NCBI GenBank assembly: GCA_029247405.1
Contig: JAQWLH010000108.1
Coordinates: 29,452-93,451 of the forward strand
Source of the DNA: Mariniblastus sp.
GTDB lineage: Bacteria; Planctomycetota; Planctomycetia; Pirellulales; Pirellulaceae
Direction of reading: 5' to 3'
Length of the DNA: 64,000 nucleotides
A model generated the notes under the pieces. The model worked only from the letters and a program-made list of their open reading frames with translations. It did not search any database and was not told the DNA's origin. The position numbers were made by a program, and so were the translations under genes. Below are positions 17,515 through 27,576 of the stretch, in pieces; position 1 is the stretch's first letter, and every line of letters begins with the position of its first letter.

Positions 17515-20076
17515 TTAGTTCCCAAAGTACTCGTGCCCAGAATCACCACCACTGATGACAAAAGCGATCAAATCGAGAATTTCCTCCTTGGTCATCCGGT
17601 CAAACAAGCCCTCTGGCATGGCTGAGGTTTTTGAGACCTTGAGGTCTTCGATGGAATCGCGATTGATCGATACACGTTGATTAGGGTCCGTAAGATCCGT
17701 ATTGAGAACCAAAGAGCCTCCATTCTTTTTGATACCTAGATTCACAATTACGCCATTGTGAACGACCCCATCCTCAGTAAGCACCATCACTGCAGAAAAT
17801 TGATCGTTGATGACTTTGCTGGGATTGATTACCTGATCAAGCAAGTCGTGTGGAGAATAGCGACGGCCAGCAGTCGTTAAATCGGGCCCCGTCATGCCAC
17901 CTTGATTGTCAAAGCGGTGACACGCGAAACACCCAGATGCCGCAAACATTTTACGTCCGTTGGCGAAGTCTCGTTGTTTCAGACCAGTCTGGGCGGCTTG
18001 CGACAATTCATCAAGCGTCCATTTTGTTTCCGCTCGTCCGTCAAAAATGGCCCCAAGGTTTTCGAGGGCAGATTTTTTAACCGGTTTTTGAGCGAGAATC
18101 TTTTTTAGCGACGATTTTTGAGATTTGCTCAATGAAGCAACAGCGTCCGCTCGAATGAACTCGATGAATTTCGCGAAACTAGCTCCGCCGCGATAATTGG
18201 CAGCCTTCAGAAACCATTCAAAGTAAGCTGTGCTCAGCTCGTCGGTCCAACCCGATTTCAGCATGCGAATTGAACGTGCGTACTGCATTTGCTCTTCTTG
18301 AGTAGGAGCGGCTTCAATCATCGCCATTGCTTTTGCCGCAATCGTTGGCGACTGAAGTCCTGCGAGCGTTTCACATAATAGCCAGTTCAACTCCGTCGAC
18401 TCCGATGGCAACAGCGGGTCGATGGCAGCAATTAGCTTTTGGACGGTTGCATCTTCGGGCTGGCCAAATCGATTAAGAATGATCTGCAGTGTGCGCTGCA
18501 ATGTTAATTGACTGGTCGCATCGAGTTTTGACAGATCAGTCGCGAGGAACGCACCCAGCAGCCTATCTCGCATCTTAGTATCAAGCGGCGGAGCCGAATC
18601 TGACGTGTGTTGCGGGCAGATACCAGCCACTCGGGCGAGAGCCAGCAGTGCCTCAACCTGAATCTTGGGATTGGTTTCAGTTAATGCCTTTTCAGACCAA
18701 GTCTCAACTGGCTGATGTTCGATTGCTGTTCGTGCCGCGAATCGAATGAAGCGATCGGAATGAGCAAGGTGCGGCCACGCAACGGCAATCGCACCGGGAT
18801 CCTGGCGGCCGTGGAAGGCTTCCAATGAACGACGCAGCGCTACCGAATCGTTAATCGTCGGAGCCATTTCCACCAGCTCGGTTGATTCGTCACCTACGTA
18901 AGTGACACGATAAAGTCCTGACTGAACTTTTCGACCACCTATCGTAAAGTACATCGCACCATCGTCCGGATGAATGATGGCGTCGGTGATTGGCAAAGGG
19001 GCGCCAGTTAAAAACTCTTCTTTCGTCGCGGTGTAAGATGACCCTTCGGGCTTCAAGTGGACCGCGTAGAGTTTGCCCCAACTCCAATCAAGTGCATAGA
19101 ACGCGTTCTGATACTTGGCGGGAAATTTTGCTCCATAACCAAATGTCGTGCCCGTCGGTGAACCAGGGCCAATATCGAAAGCGGCTGGAAGATTATCAGC
19201 GTAAAACGAAGGTCGCTTTCCAGCTCCATTTCGCCAGCCGAACTCGGCCCCACTGACCACATGGCAAATCCGAGTTGGACGATACCAGGGCGTATTAAAG
19301 TCGTACTCCATATCCGCGTCGTACGTAAACAGTTCCCCTTCACGATTGATGGCGCCATCAAAGATATTGCGAAAACCCGAGGCGTAAGCTTCAAACGATT
19401 TACCCTCCGGATCAACTTTGTAAATGATACCGCCAGGTGCCAGCCTTCCGCGATTATGACCTCGTCCATCAGGCATGCTTGGCAGAAGGTGGTCTTCCCC
19501 CCAGACTTGTCGGACCGGAGATGATTCTGCCAATGCCGTTGGATTGGTGGTGTTGCCGGTGATCAGGAAAAGTGATTTTCCATCCTTGGTCGGCACAACG
19601 GCGTGGACGCCGTGATCTCCCCTGGCTTCCATCCCCCTCAACAGCTCTACCTTGTCCAGTTGATCATCTCCATCACTGTCCGTGATCCGGTACAAACCGG
19701 ACGAGATTTTTCTTTCGTAGTCATTGACGCCGACATACAACGCATCGAATGCCCAAACCATTCCATTGACCGCCCGAATATCAGCGGGCACGGGTTGGAC
19801 ATCGGTATCGCGAATCGTTTCCCCACTGGCTGGTGGTGTAATTCGATAAAGCCCACCAAACTGATCGCTTACCAGTAACCTGCCTTTGTTATCAGTGCAG
19901 AGGTTGACCCACGAGCCCTGTGTATCACCGGGAACTGAGTACAGCAGCTCAACCTTAAATCCCTTAGCCGCTTTAATACGTTCAACAGGTGTTGCTTTGT
20001 TGCCAACTTTTTCATTCTGAGCATAGGCCACGTTCGAAACTAATGCGATCATGGCGAGTATTGCGAGTCGTTTCAT
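17515..20076 (-). CDS. PVC-type heme-domain protein with sugar-dehydrogenase-like propeller
   Basis: 853 residues with a signal peptide MKRLAILAMIALVSNVAYAQ. Residues about 30-410 resemble the soluble glucose/sorbosone dehydrogenase propeller (KGFKVELLYSVPGDTQGSWV, YASGFRNIFDG). Residues about 430-660 look like helical HEAT-type repeats. The C-terminus holds a cytochrome-c motif GCFACH with the planctomycete-specific heme-domain context TGPDLTTAGRRYSPHDLLDQ and VINPSKVI (TIGR02603 type). It is probably a periplasmic redox enzyme for sugars or sugar-derived alcohols. It is monocistronic and convergent with the sulfatase pair. Confidence 0.88.
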   Translation of the reverse strand: MKRLAILAMIALVSNVAYAQNEKVGNKATPVERIKAAKGFKVELLYSVPGDTQGSWVNLCTDNKGRLLVSDQFGGLYRITPPASGETIRDTDVQPVPADIRAVNGMVWAFDALYVGVNDYERKISSGLYRITDSDGDDQLDKVELLRGMEARGDHGVHAVVPTKDGKSLFLITGNTTNPTALAESSPVRQVWGEDHLLPSMPDGRGHNRGRLAPGGIIYKVDPEGKSFEAYASGFRNIFDGAINREGELFTYDADMEYDFNTPWYRPTRICHVVSGAEFGWRNGAGKRPSFYADNLPAAFDIGPGSPTGTTFGYGAKFPAKYQNAFYALDWSWGKLYAVHLKPEGSSYTATKEEFLTGAPLPITDAIIHPDDGAMYFTIGGRKVQSGLYRVTYVGDESTELVEMAPTINDSVALRRSLEAFHGRQDPGAIAVAWPHLAHSDRFIRFAARTAIEHQPVETWSEKALTETNPKIQVEALLALARVAGICPQHTSDSAPPLDTKMRDRLLGAFLATDLSKLDATSQLTLQRTLQIILNRFGQPEDATVQKLIAAIDPLLPSESTELNWLLCETLAGLQSPTIAAKAMAMIEAAPTQEEQMQYARSIRMLKSGWTDELSTAYFEWFLKAANYRGGASFAKFIEFIRADAVASLSKSQKSSLKKILAQKPVKKSALENLGAIFDGRAETKWTLDELSQAAQTGLKQRDFANGRKMFAASGCFACHRFDNQGGMTGPDLTTAGRRYSPHDLLDQVINPSKVINDQFSAVMVLTEDGVVHNGVIVNLGIKKNGGSLVLNTDLTDPNQRVSINRDSIEDLKVSKTSAMPEGLFDRMTKEEILDLIAFVISGGDSGHEYFGN

Positions 20077-21053
20077 TCTTCTGATTGGCCTACTTTTTTA
20101 TGGGGTGGATTTCTTTTAACGTGGTCATCGTGGCGGATGTTTTCAATCACCCAAGTACCAGCCAGAACGGCAGTACTAGGAACCATCATTGATATCGGGT
20201 CACTCAACATCACACAACGTTTTATCATAGCACTTTTATCGTATTCGATGATGAGCAGTTTTAAGTGTTAGCCATCTTCCAAGATTCATAAATAACAATC
20301 AACGATCGTCGATTTTGACTTTCAAGCGCTTTGGATGAGGTCTTTTTTAATAATTCATGATCCTTGCTCTTGTTGTATGTTTTTATGGTATTGAAAAAGA
20401 CGGTCCAAAGCTCTCCTTCCCAATTTCGCTCAACCTATCCTTCGATTCGTCGAGCTTGAAAGGGTTACTTTCACGTGTCATTGGTTAACTGCGCGCAAAT
20501 AGCGGATCTAAAACCTGCCTCATCTCGATTAATCTGCGACAGCGGGGGTCAAATATTGATGAAGTCAAATCTATGATTTGCTTCCAACTAGGGTGACGCG
20601 AGTTACGACGTGGCACGCTCAAAATTGCGACGTTTCCACCAACGAAGTGATGAAATCTCGCCCTAAAAAAACATCTGTCTGGAATTTCTCCCAGAAGCGG
20701 AGCGAGTGCCGAGAAGAAATTGACTGGGGTTGCGCTGCTACGACCGAACGATCTCGAACACCGCGCCGGCAGGTTATTTGCATTAATTTGTTATAAAAAC
20801 AAGCAGGGCCTGGCTGTCAACCCGACTACAGCCGCGTCTCATCGTTTATGTGAACGCCCCGAGCTGCGTATTATTGAAAATGTTTATTTCCCGCAAAACA
20901 TTGTATATCAATATATATATGAAATACACTAAAGGCCTTAATCAAGTTGGATACCTCTCTTTTAGTTTTAAAACTTTGCCGGTAGCCACTTGTCGACCAC
21001 CAATTCCGACGGCGTCTAACGCTCGGCTTGAAACCTGGCAACGAAAGCAAACA
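20077..21053. other. Long intergenic region upstream of the MoxR operon
   Basis: Nearly 1 kb with no credible gene; the short plus-strand ORFs have no domain and poor composition. It contains the promoter region of the PVC gene on the left and of the MoxR operon on the right. An AT-rich patch around 20895-20935 (TATCAATATATATATGAAAT) is a plausible promoter area. Confidence 0.45.
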
Positions 21054-22079
21054 ATGACAGAGCATGGGGATGACATTCAGGCTGTTGAGAGACTCGGCGA
21101 GGCGCGAGATGCGATCGTCAACGAATTGCGTAAAACGATCGTTGGAATGGATGACGTCATCGACGAGATGATGATCGCCATTTTTGCTCGTGGACACTGC
21201 CTCCTGGTTGGCGTACCGGGTTTGGCCAAAACATTACTGGTCAGCTCGTTGGCACAAACCATGTCATTATCATTCAAGCGCATTCAGTTTACACCTGATC
21301 TGATGCCTTCAGACATCACCGGGACCGAGCTCCTACAGGAGGACGCCGAGACTCACCAGCGGCGATTCAAATTCCAAAAGGGTCCCGTGTTCACCAATCT
21401 CTTGCTGGCTGATGAGATCAACCGAACGCCGCCCAAGACTCAGGCTGCGTTACTTGAGGCGATGCAGGAAAAGCGAGTCTCTTCCGGTGGCGTGGACTAC
21501 AAGCTCGACCAACCATTCTTCGTACTGGCCACTCAAAACCCGATCGAACAGGAGGGCACCTACCCGCTTCCCGAAGCCCAACTCGATCGTTTCCTGTTCA
21601 ACATCATGGTCAAGTACCCCAGCCGCACCGAGGAGCTCGACATCATGCGGAGTGTGACCAATGACGAAGAACCGGTGCTGAACGAGGTGGTCGACGGCCC
21701 CACGATTCAGGAATTCCAGCACGTGGTTCGGCGTATCCCGGTAGCCGATCACGTATTTGAATATGCGGCAGAATTGGTCCGGGCCACACGTCCTGACGAG
21801 CCGAATGCTCCAGAGTTTGTCAAAAAATTAATGGCTTGGGGAGCTGGTCCACGGGCGTCGCTCAACTTGATTCTCGCCGGTAAAGCTCGAGCCGCCCTGC
21901 GTGGTAGGACACATGTTTCTGTCGAAGACATCAAGGCGTTATGCCTGCCGATCCTCCGCCATCGCATCATTCCCAGTTTTGCGGCGCGCTCCGAAGGCAT
22001 GACGGCGGACATGCTAATTGAAAAACTGATTGCAGAAACTCCGACCGACGAAAACCTACTCTCACGGAAGACAGGTTAA
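21054..22079 (+). CDS. MoxR-family AAA+ ATPase
   Basis: 341 residues from the ATG at 21054 (MTEHGDDIQAVERL); the 68-residue upstream extension in the track is not conserved-looking. Walker A is GVPGLAKT, Walker B LLADEINR, followed by the MoxR signature TPPKTQAALLEAMQEKRVS and sensor 1 VLATQNPIEQEGTYPLPEAQ. MoxR ATPases act as chaperones for VWA-domain partners, which are encoded directly downstream. First gene of the long plus-strand operon. Confidence 0.93.
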   Translation: MTEHGDDIQAVERLGEARDAIVNELRKTIVGMDDVIDEMMIAIFARGHCLLVGVPGLAKTLLVSSLAQTMSLSFKRIQFTPDLMPSDITGTELLQEDAETHQRRFKFQKGPVFTNLLLADEINRTPPKTQAALLEAMQEKRVSSGGVDYKLDQPFFVLATQNPIEQEGTYPLPEAQLDRFLFNIMVKYPSRTEELDIMRSVTNDEEPVLNEVVDGPTIQEFQHVVRRIPVADHVFEYAAELVRATRPDEPNAPEFVKKLMAWGAGPRASLNLILAGKARAALRGRTHVSVEDIKALCLPILRHRIIPSFAARSEGMTADMLIEKLIAETPTDENLLSRKTG

Positions 22080-22083
22080 CCGG

Positions 22084-23001
22084 GTGTCCGAACATCTACC
22101 ACAAACCAATTATCTGCTGCCTGAGGTGCTGCAAAAGTTGGGCGACTTGCAGCTAGTCGCGCGCGAGGTCGTGGAAGGCTTGCGAGCGGGTACGCATCGC
22201 AGTCCCCTCCGTGGCTTCAGCACTGAATTCGCGCATCACCGGCAGTACGCACCCGGAGATGCAATTCGAAACATTGACTGGCGAGTGTTCGGTCGCACCG
22301 ACCGTTACTACACCAAGCTCTACGAAGCGGAAACAAATTTCGATTGTCACATTTTGATTGATGCCAGTTCTTCCATGAACTATGCCTCAGGCAAAGTCAG
22401 CAAATTGGAGTATGCTAAATTTCTGGCAGCCTCACTAGCTTATCTTGTACTCAAACAACGCGATTCGGTGGGGCTGTCTATTTTTGACTCGGAGGTACGC
22501 GCCTACCTACCCCCGCGTTCTTCAATGGGAATTATCTTGCAGATTGATCAGCTCCTCCGCGAGATCAAACCAACCCCCCGTACCAACATCGCCCGGCAGT
22601 TGCAGGATATCGCGCTGATGATGAAGCGACGTTCTATTGTCGTGCTTATCTCCGATTTGCTTTCTGACGTGGATGAAGTTCAGGCTGGGCTCGACCGCCT
22701 TCGATTTGCCGGTCACAACGTTGTTGTCTTGCATACGTTGGATCCCTATGAATTGGAATTCCCGTTTCAGGGCGCGTGGTGTTTTGAAGGACTTGAGGGA
22801 GAAGAGCCCTTAACCACACAAGCCGAACGAATACGAGAGGATTATCTGACCAGCTTCAATGAATATATGAAGACACTTCGCGAGGGATGCGTCGCGACTC
22901 ATGTTGATTACGCTACCATCAATACTTCCCTCCCACTGGATGGCGTCTTAAGCGAGTTTTTTTTCAAGCGTCAGGCAATGCTTGATGGGGCTCGGTCATG
23001 A
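22084..23001 (+). CDS. DUF58 / VWA-like protein
   Basis: 305 residues. The track start (TTG 22030) lies within moxR. A GTG at 22084, four bases after the moxR stop, fits better. The DUF58 signature is SPLRGFSTEFAHHRQYAPGD followed by NIDWRVFGRTDRYYTK, then a MIDAS-like DASSSMNY and a Rossmann-type VWA core (RSIVVLISDLLSDVDEVQAG). In MoxR systems such proteins are the soluble partner. Its stop overlaps the next start as ATGA. Confidence 0.88.
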   Translation: MSEHLPQTNYLLPEVLQKLGDLQLVAREVVEGLRAGTHRSPLRGFSTEFAHHRQYAPGDAIRNIDWRVFGRTDRYYTKLYEAETNFDCHILIDASSSMNYASGKVSKLEYAKFLAASLAYLVLKQRDSVGLSIFDSEVRAYLPPRSSMGIILQIDQLLREIKPTPRTNIARQLQDIALMMKRRSIVVLISDLLSDVDEVQAGLDRLRFAGHNVVVLHTLDPYELEFPFQGAWCFEGLEGEEPLTTQAERIREDYLTSFNEYMKTLREGCVATHVDYATINTSLPLDGVLSEFFFKRQAMLDGARS

Positions 23002-25199
23002 CCTTCCTCAACCCCTACGTTCTACTTGCTGGGCTGGCAGTCGCCTTGCCGATCGTGGCTCATCTTCTGAACCGGTATCAAGTCCAGCATACTCCCTGGG
23101 CCGCAATGCAGTTCCTCAACCGCAGCGTGCGCGTTCGATCCCGGCAGTTGCGGCTTCGCGACCTACTTCTGCTCATTCTTCGCTGTTTTGCAGTACTCCT
23201 CTTAGCACTTGCCTTGGCCCGGCCGGCCACGCAAAACCCAGATGGCTCCTGGCTGCCGGGCGAGCGGCGAGCCGGCGTCGTGATCGCCCTGGATGCTTCT
23301 TTCAGCATGCAGCATCACGACGGTAACTCAACACGTTTTGAACGCGCGGTGAAACAGGCGGGTGTTATCAGCGAGCGAATCCATACCGGCGATCCGGTTA
23401 CCCTCGTTTTACTCGGTAATGAACATCGAGTTGTCGCCCGAAATATGGCGTTTGAACCAGTACAGTTCCGCGCGATCCTTCAGCAACAAACAGCATCTGC
23501 GGAGTCACTGGATTTGGACAGCGTGCCGAAGTGCCTCCAAGAACTGGCCGAGGATATGAATACCCACCAGAGGGAAGTCTATCTTGTCAGCGATGTTCAG
23601 GCACAAGTTTGGGATCACCGTTCCGATCAACTACGGAATGCCATGCAAGATTTGAGTGAGATTGCCAGTGTTTTTGTGGTGCCAGTTTTGGGTAACTCCG
23701 ACAATCTGGCGGTCACGAATCTGGAGTTTGTTTCCGGATTGCTTCGCAAGGGCACTGTCGCTCGCTATCAGGCTACCGTACGAAACTGCGGCTTGAGCCC
23801 GGTCTCTGATGTTGAGGTTCAGTGCCGAGTCGATGGTGTCGAGATCGACAGCAAACTTATTCGCTCGATTCGACCTGATTCCTCCGAAACCGTTTCATTG
23901 TTCGTCCCGTTTCATAATGTCGGAGCCACCCGGATTACGGCAGAGATCAATGGAGACTCGCTGGAGACCGACAACGTTCGTCGGGCCGTGGCCATGGTGC
24001 GGGACCGTGTTTCGGTCCTTTGCGTGGATGGCTCTTCGGGGGACACCGGCCGGATTATTGTCTCGGCGCTGTTAGCCCGAGATGATGGGACGGAAGACGA
24101 AGACTACGTGGTACGCAGCGTGCCATGGCTCTCCCTGCCCGCACAAGATCTTGAGAATGTCGATGTTATCGTCCTAGCCGATGTCCCCGACATCACTTCG
24201 GATCAGGCCCGGCAACTTTCGCAACATGTCCGCCAAGGGGGAGGTCTAGTCTGGTTTGCAGGCGATCAGGTAAAGATCGCCGAGTGGAACGAGCGATCTG
24301 CAGGGCAGAACATGGAAACGGGCAAGGCTGAGACTCCATTGCTTCCGGCCGTGATTGGCCAAGTGGTTGATAGCCGCGATGCCCTGGGAGCCGGAAAACC
24401 ACTCGATCCCAGCATGCCCGATCACGTTTTGTGTCGTCCGTTGCGATCCCTGCCCGAGGACCTGCTCAGTGAAACACGTTTTCTCAAGCGACTCAAAGTG
24501 GAACCTTCGGCGACCAGTGTTCCTGTCCTGAATCTGGCTGGTAGCGACTCGCCAATCCTTCTCGAGCACACCCTTGGTCGCGGGCACGTCGTTATGTTCA
24601 CCACTTCGGCTGAAGCGACTTGGAATAATATGGCACTGACGCCCGTCTTTCCGATGCTGATGCAACAGATCGTGACTTATTTGGCAGGTCGCGAATTTGA
24701 ACAGCCACGGCTTGTCGGTGATTCACTTTCTTTGGCGTATACCAACGAGCCCGATGCCAACAACGCGGTTTTTGATACCCCAGCAGAACAAACGATTACA
24801 GTGCCCGTGCGTGAGTATCGTGACCAGTACGTAGCGCTCCTCGAGAATGCGACTGAAGCTGGATTTTACATGGCTCGCGTCAGCGTGCAGGCCCCAGGAA
24901 TGCCGATTGCGGTCAACGTTGATTGCCGCGAATCTGATGTCGCCTGCCTGACCGAATCTGAATTGAGTTCCAGTCTTGAAGGGACCGGCATCATGGTCGT
25001 CGCGACGGAAACTGATCTGTTGTCCTCCATCGAAGCGACCCGCACGGGCCGCTCGTCTTGGCGATTCTTCATGCTCGCGGGCCTTGCCGTGCTGCTAATC
25101 GAATCCCTTTTTGCGGATCACCTACTCAAAAGGCAATGGGCCCGACAACCGAAACCCGACCAGTCGCCGACAAAAGATGGGGTGACCGTAAATGCTTGA
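22998..25199 (+). CDS. BatA-like membrane protein with VWA domain
   Basis: 733 residues. The N-terminal double-transmembrane module is FLNPYVLLAGLAVALPIVAH and LRDLLLLILRCFAVLLLALA (TIGR02226 type). A VWA domain with MIDAS DASFS (about residue 97) follows, then Ig-like and ThuA/GATase-like segments around residues 330-560. A C-terminal helix FFMLAGLAVLLIESLF precedes a short charged tail. It is coupled by ATGA to the DUF58 gene and overlaps the next gene by 8 bp. Presumably an inner-membrane partner remodelled by the MoxR ATPase. Confidence 0.85.
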   Translation: MTFLNPYVLLAGLAVALPIVAHLLNRYQVQHTPWAAMQFLNRSVRVRSRQLRLRDLLLLILRCFAVLLLALALARPATQNPDGSWLPGERRAGVVIALDASFSMQHHDGNSTRFERAVKQAGVISERIHTGDPVTLVLLGNEHRVVARNMAFEPVQFRAILQQQTASAESLDLDSVPKCLQELAEDMNTHQREVYLVSDVQAQVWDHRSDQLRNAMQDLSEIASVFVVPVLGNSDNLAVTNLEFVSGLLRKGTVARYQATVRNCGLSPVSDVEVQCRVDGVEIDSKLIRSIRPDSSETVSLFVPFHNVGATRITAEINGDSLETDNVRRAVAMVRDRVSVLCVDGSSGDTGRIIVSALLARDDGTEDEDYVVRSVPWLSLPAQDLENVDVIVLADVPDITSDQARQLSQHVRQGGGLVWFAGDQVKIAEWNERSAGQNMETGKAETPLLPAVIGQVVDSRDALGAGKPLDPSMPDHVLCRPLRSLPEDLLSETRFLKRLKVEPSATSVPVLNLAGSDSPILLEHTLGRGHVVMFTTSAEATWNNMALTPVFPMLMQQIVTYLAGREFEQPRLVGDSLSLAYTNEPDANNAVFDTPAEQTITVPVREYRDQYVALLENATEAGFYMARVSVQAPGMPIAVNVDCRESDVACLTESELSSSLEGTGIMVVATETDLLSSIEATRTGRSSWRFFMLAGLAVLLIESLFADHLLKRQWARQPKPDQSPTKDGVTVNA

Positions 25200-27576
25200 G
25201 TTAATTTTCAGCAGTGGCCAGATCGAACGTCTTTTTTGGGCACGTCCATTACACACCGCTACCATGCTGACGATTTTTATCGGAGTGATCCTGCTGTGTG
25301 TTTACCTCTATCGCCGCCCCTGGGGCCTGCAACCTTGGTTGCGCGTTGGATTGGGTAGCCTCAGGCTGATCGTACTGGTCCTGATCCTAGCCACCTTGTT
25401 CGAACCAACGGCGGTCATTCGCGAAACCCACACGCAGCAACGGGGCCTTCCAGTCCTGATCGATGTCTCCGAAAGCATGACGATGAAGGACCAGCGCAAG
25501 CGTCCCGAAGATCTCGTCGAAGCCGCAGTTGCTCTGGACCTACTCGCGTCCTCTTCAGAAGCCGAACCGGATCAAGCGACCCTGAATCTCGATGCCAAAC
25601 AGCGTCAAATGATTGCCGATGCTTCGCGTTTGACTCTGGCTACGAGCCTGTTATCCCAATCGGCTCGACCAACGCTCGAATCGATTGGCGAGCATGTCGA
25701 CATCAGCTATCACGCTTTTGGCAAAACAACTCGCATGCTAAGTGACGATCATTTGCTGGCACCCAAAATCATATCTGAACTCAAAGCGGCCGAACCGGAA
25801 ACGTCGATTGCCGAGTCGCTCGAAACAGTCGCCAACTCTGGCAATGCCCCACCGACGGGAATTGTGCTGTTGTCGGACGGGATCGATAATGCCACCTCAC
25901 GGCGATCTGAATCTATCCTTCGAGACCTCGGCACTCGCGGCATTCCGGTCTACACCGTACCTATTGGCTTAGCCGATCCGGACGATGTCTCCATCCGCAA
26001 CATCGTCATGCAGGAGGTTGCCTATTCGGGGGACCGAGTTCCCGTCCGGGTTCAACTCCAATCCAAGGGATACGAAAAACGGATGGCTCGGCTGACCGTG
26101 CGGCTCAACGGTCGACGTGTATCTCAACGAACCGTTCGTTTTGACAATGGCTTGCAGTTCGAGGACATCGACTTTCGTGTCGATGTCTATGAGAAAGGTG
26201 CGGCTCAGATCACCGTTTCCATCGAGCCCTTCGATGAAGAGGTTTCGGTCAACAACAATCGAATCGAACGAAGCATCCGCATCGTCAATGAAAAGGTCAA
26301 CGTGCTCTACATCGAGGGCAATGCGCGATGGGAATACCGGTACCTCCGGGCAATCCTTAAACGCGATCCCAGAATTAATGCCACCTTCATCGCTTCCAAT
26401 GTCGGGCCCGAAGTCGCCCGAAATTCCCCCGAACACATCGAGCGATTCCCCACCGACCGGAACGAGGCCTTTCAATACGACCTGATCATCCTCGGTGATG
26501 TGAACGCCTCATTTTTCAAGGACGACGAATTGGAGCTACTTGAGGAACTTGTTCGTGATCGTGGCGCATCGCTACTAATGCTGTGTGGCCCCATGCACTC
26601 ACCTGGTTCGTATGCTGGCACCTCCGTAGAGACGATGCTCCCCGTTCGATTCAATCCTGATGAGCCATGGGAAGAGGTCGCCGAATCAATTTATCCGGTG
26701 CTTACTCCCGAAGGCAGCAGCAGCTTGGTCATGACTTTGGAAAACGAGATGGAGGCCAATGATCGCATCTGGAGCCGAGTGGCTCCGCTTGACCACTTGC
26801 CTCCGCTATTGGCGCCCAAGCCTGGAGCGACGGTGTTGGCGGTGCTTTCCGATAGCGGTTCTCGAGCCCAGCGTTACCCGCTCGTGGCATGGCAACGCTT
26901 CGGCACAGGCAAATGCATGTCCGTCGCCTCAGACAGACTTTGGCGACTTCGCTTTAAGACCGGTGACAAGTATCACTGGCGTCTCTGGTCACAGTGCATC
27001 CAGTTCATGACTCTGTCCCGATTGATGGGTGAGCATAAACGCGTACGTCTGGAAACGGACCGGGCTATCTATCCCGTTGGTGACCAGTGCCGACTTTATG
27101 CGCATGTGCTCGACACTGACTTTGAACCTGTCGTGCAACCAAGTTTCGATATCATCGTAAGTGGTCTCGACGGGGTGAGTGCGAGGGAAACCGTCAGCCT
27201 CCGTCCCGATCGATCTCATCCTGGTCTTTATGACGGCTACTTTACACCGCCAGCGGCGGGCCGTTATCGAGTCGAATCCAATACTGATGATCAGAGTGTT
27301 TCCAACACAACAGAATTCCAAGTGGCCGTCGTCAAACGGGAACTGACCGACCCAAACGTGCGTCTTGAAAACATGAAACGCATTGCAGATCTGACGGGCG
27401 GCGCATGTTTGAGCATACAGGATTTTTCGCAACTAGCATCACTTGTAAATGACGAACCAGTGACGACCACCATCCGCACACAACGACCGCTGTGGGACAA
27501 TGCCTGGGTGGCTTTTTTGCTCTGCATCCTGGTAGGGCTAGAGTGGATCATACGGAGGAGGAATGATCTCCCATGA
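25192..27576 (+). CDS. VWA-domain membrane protein
   Basis: 794 residues with two N-terminal transmembrane helices (MLTIFIGVILLCVYLY, SLRLIVLVLILATLFEP). The VWA domain has MIDAS residues in IDVSESM and IVLLSDGIDNAT. A glutamine-amidotransferase-like region follows (NVLYIEGNARWEYRYLRAIL, residues about 370-480), then a beta-rich segment and a C-terminal helix AFLLCILVGLEWIIRRR. It is coupled by ATGA to the next gene behind a strong GGAGGAGG ribosome binding site. Role inferred from the MoxR context. Confidence 0.83.
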   Translation: MLELIFSSGQIERLFWARPLHTATMLTIFIGVILLCVYLYRRPWGLQPWLRVGLGSLRLIVLVLILATLFEPTAVIRETHTQQRGLPVLIDVSESMTMKDQRKRPEDLVEAAVALDLLASSSEAEPDQATLNLDAKQRQMIADASRLTLATSLLSQSARPTLESIGEHVDISYHAFGKTTRMLSDDHLLAPKIISELKAAEPETSIAESLETVANSGNAPPTGIVLLSDGIDNATSRRSESILRDLGTRGIPVYTVPIGLADPDDVSIRNIVMQEVAYSGDRVPVRVQLQSKGYEKRMARLTVRLNGRRVSQRTVRFDNGLQFEDIDFRVDVYEKGAAQITVSIEPFDEEVSVNNNRIERSIRIVNEKVNVLYIEGNARWEYRYLRAILKRDPRINATFIASNVGPEVARNSPEHIERFPTDRNEAFQYDLIILGDVNASFFKDDELELLEELVRDRGASLLMLCGPMHSPGSYAGTSVETMLPVRFNPDEPWEEVAESIYPVLTPEGSSSLVMTLENEMEANDRIWSRVAPLDHLPPLLAPKPGATVLAVLSDSGSRAQRYPLVAWQRFGTGKCMSVASDRLWRLRFKTGDKYHWRLWSQCIQFMTLSRLMGEHKRVRLETDRAIYPVGDQCRLYAHVLDTDFEPVVQPSFDIIVSGLDGVSARETVSLRPDRSHPGLYDGYFTPPAAGRYRVESNTDDQSVSNTTEFQVAVVKRELTDPNVRLENMKRIADLTGGACLSIQDFSQLASLVNDEPVTTTIRTQRPLWDNAWVAFLLCILVGLEWIIRRRNDLP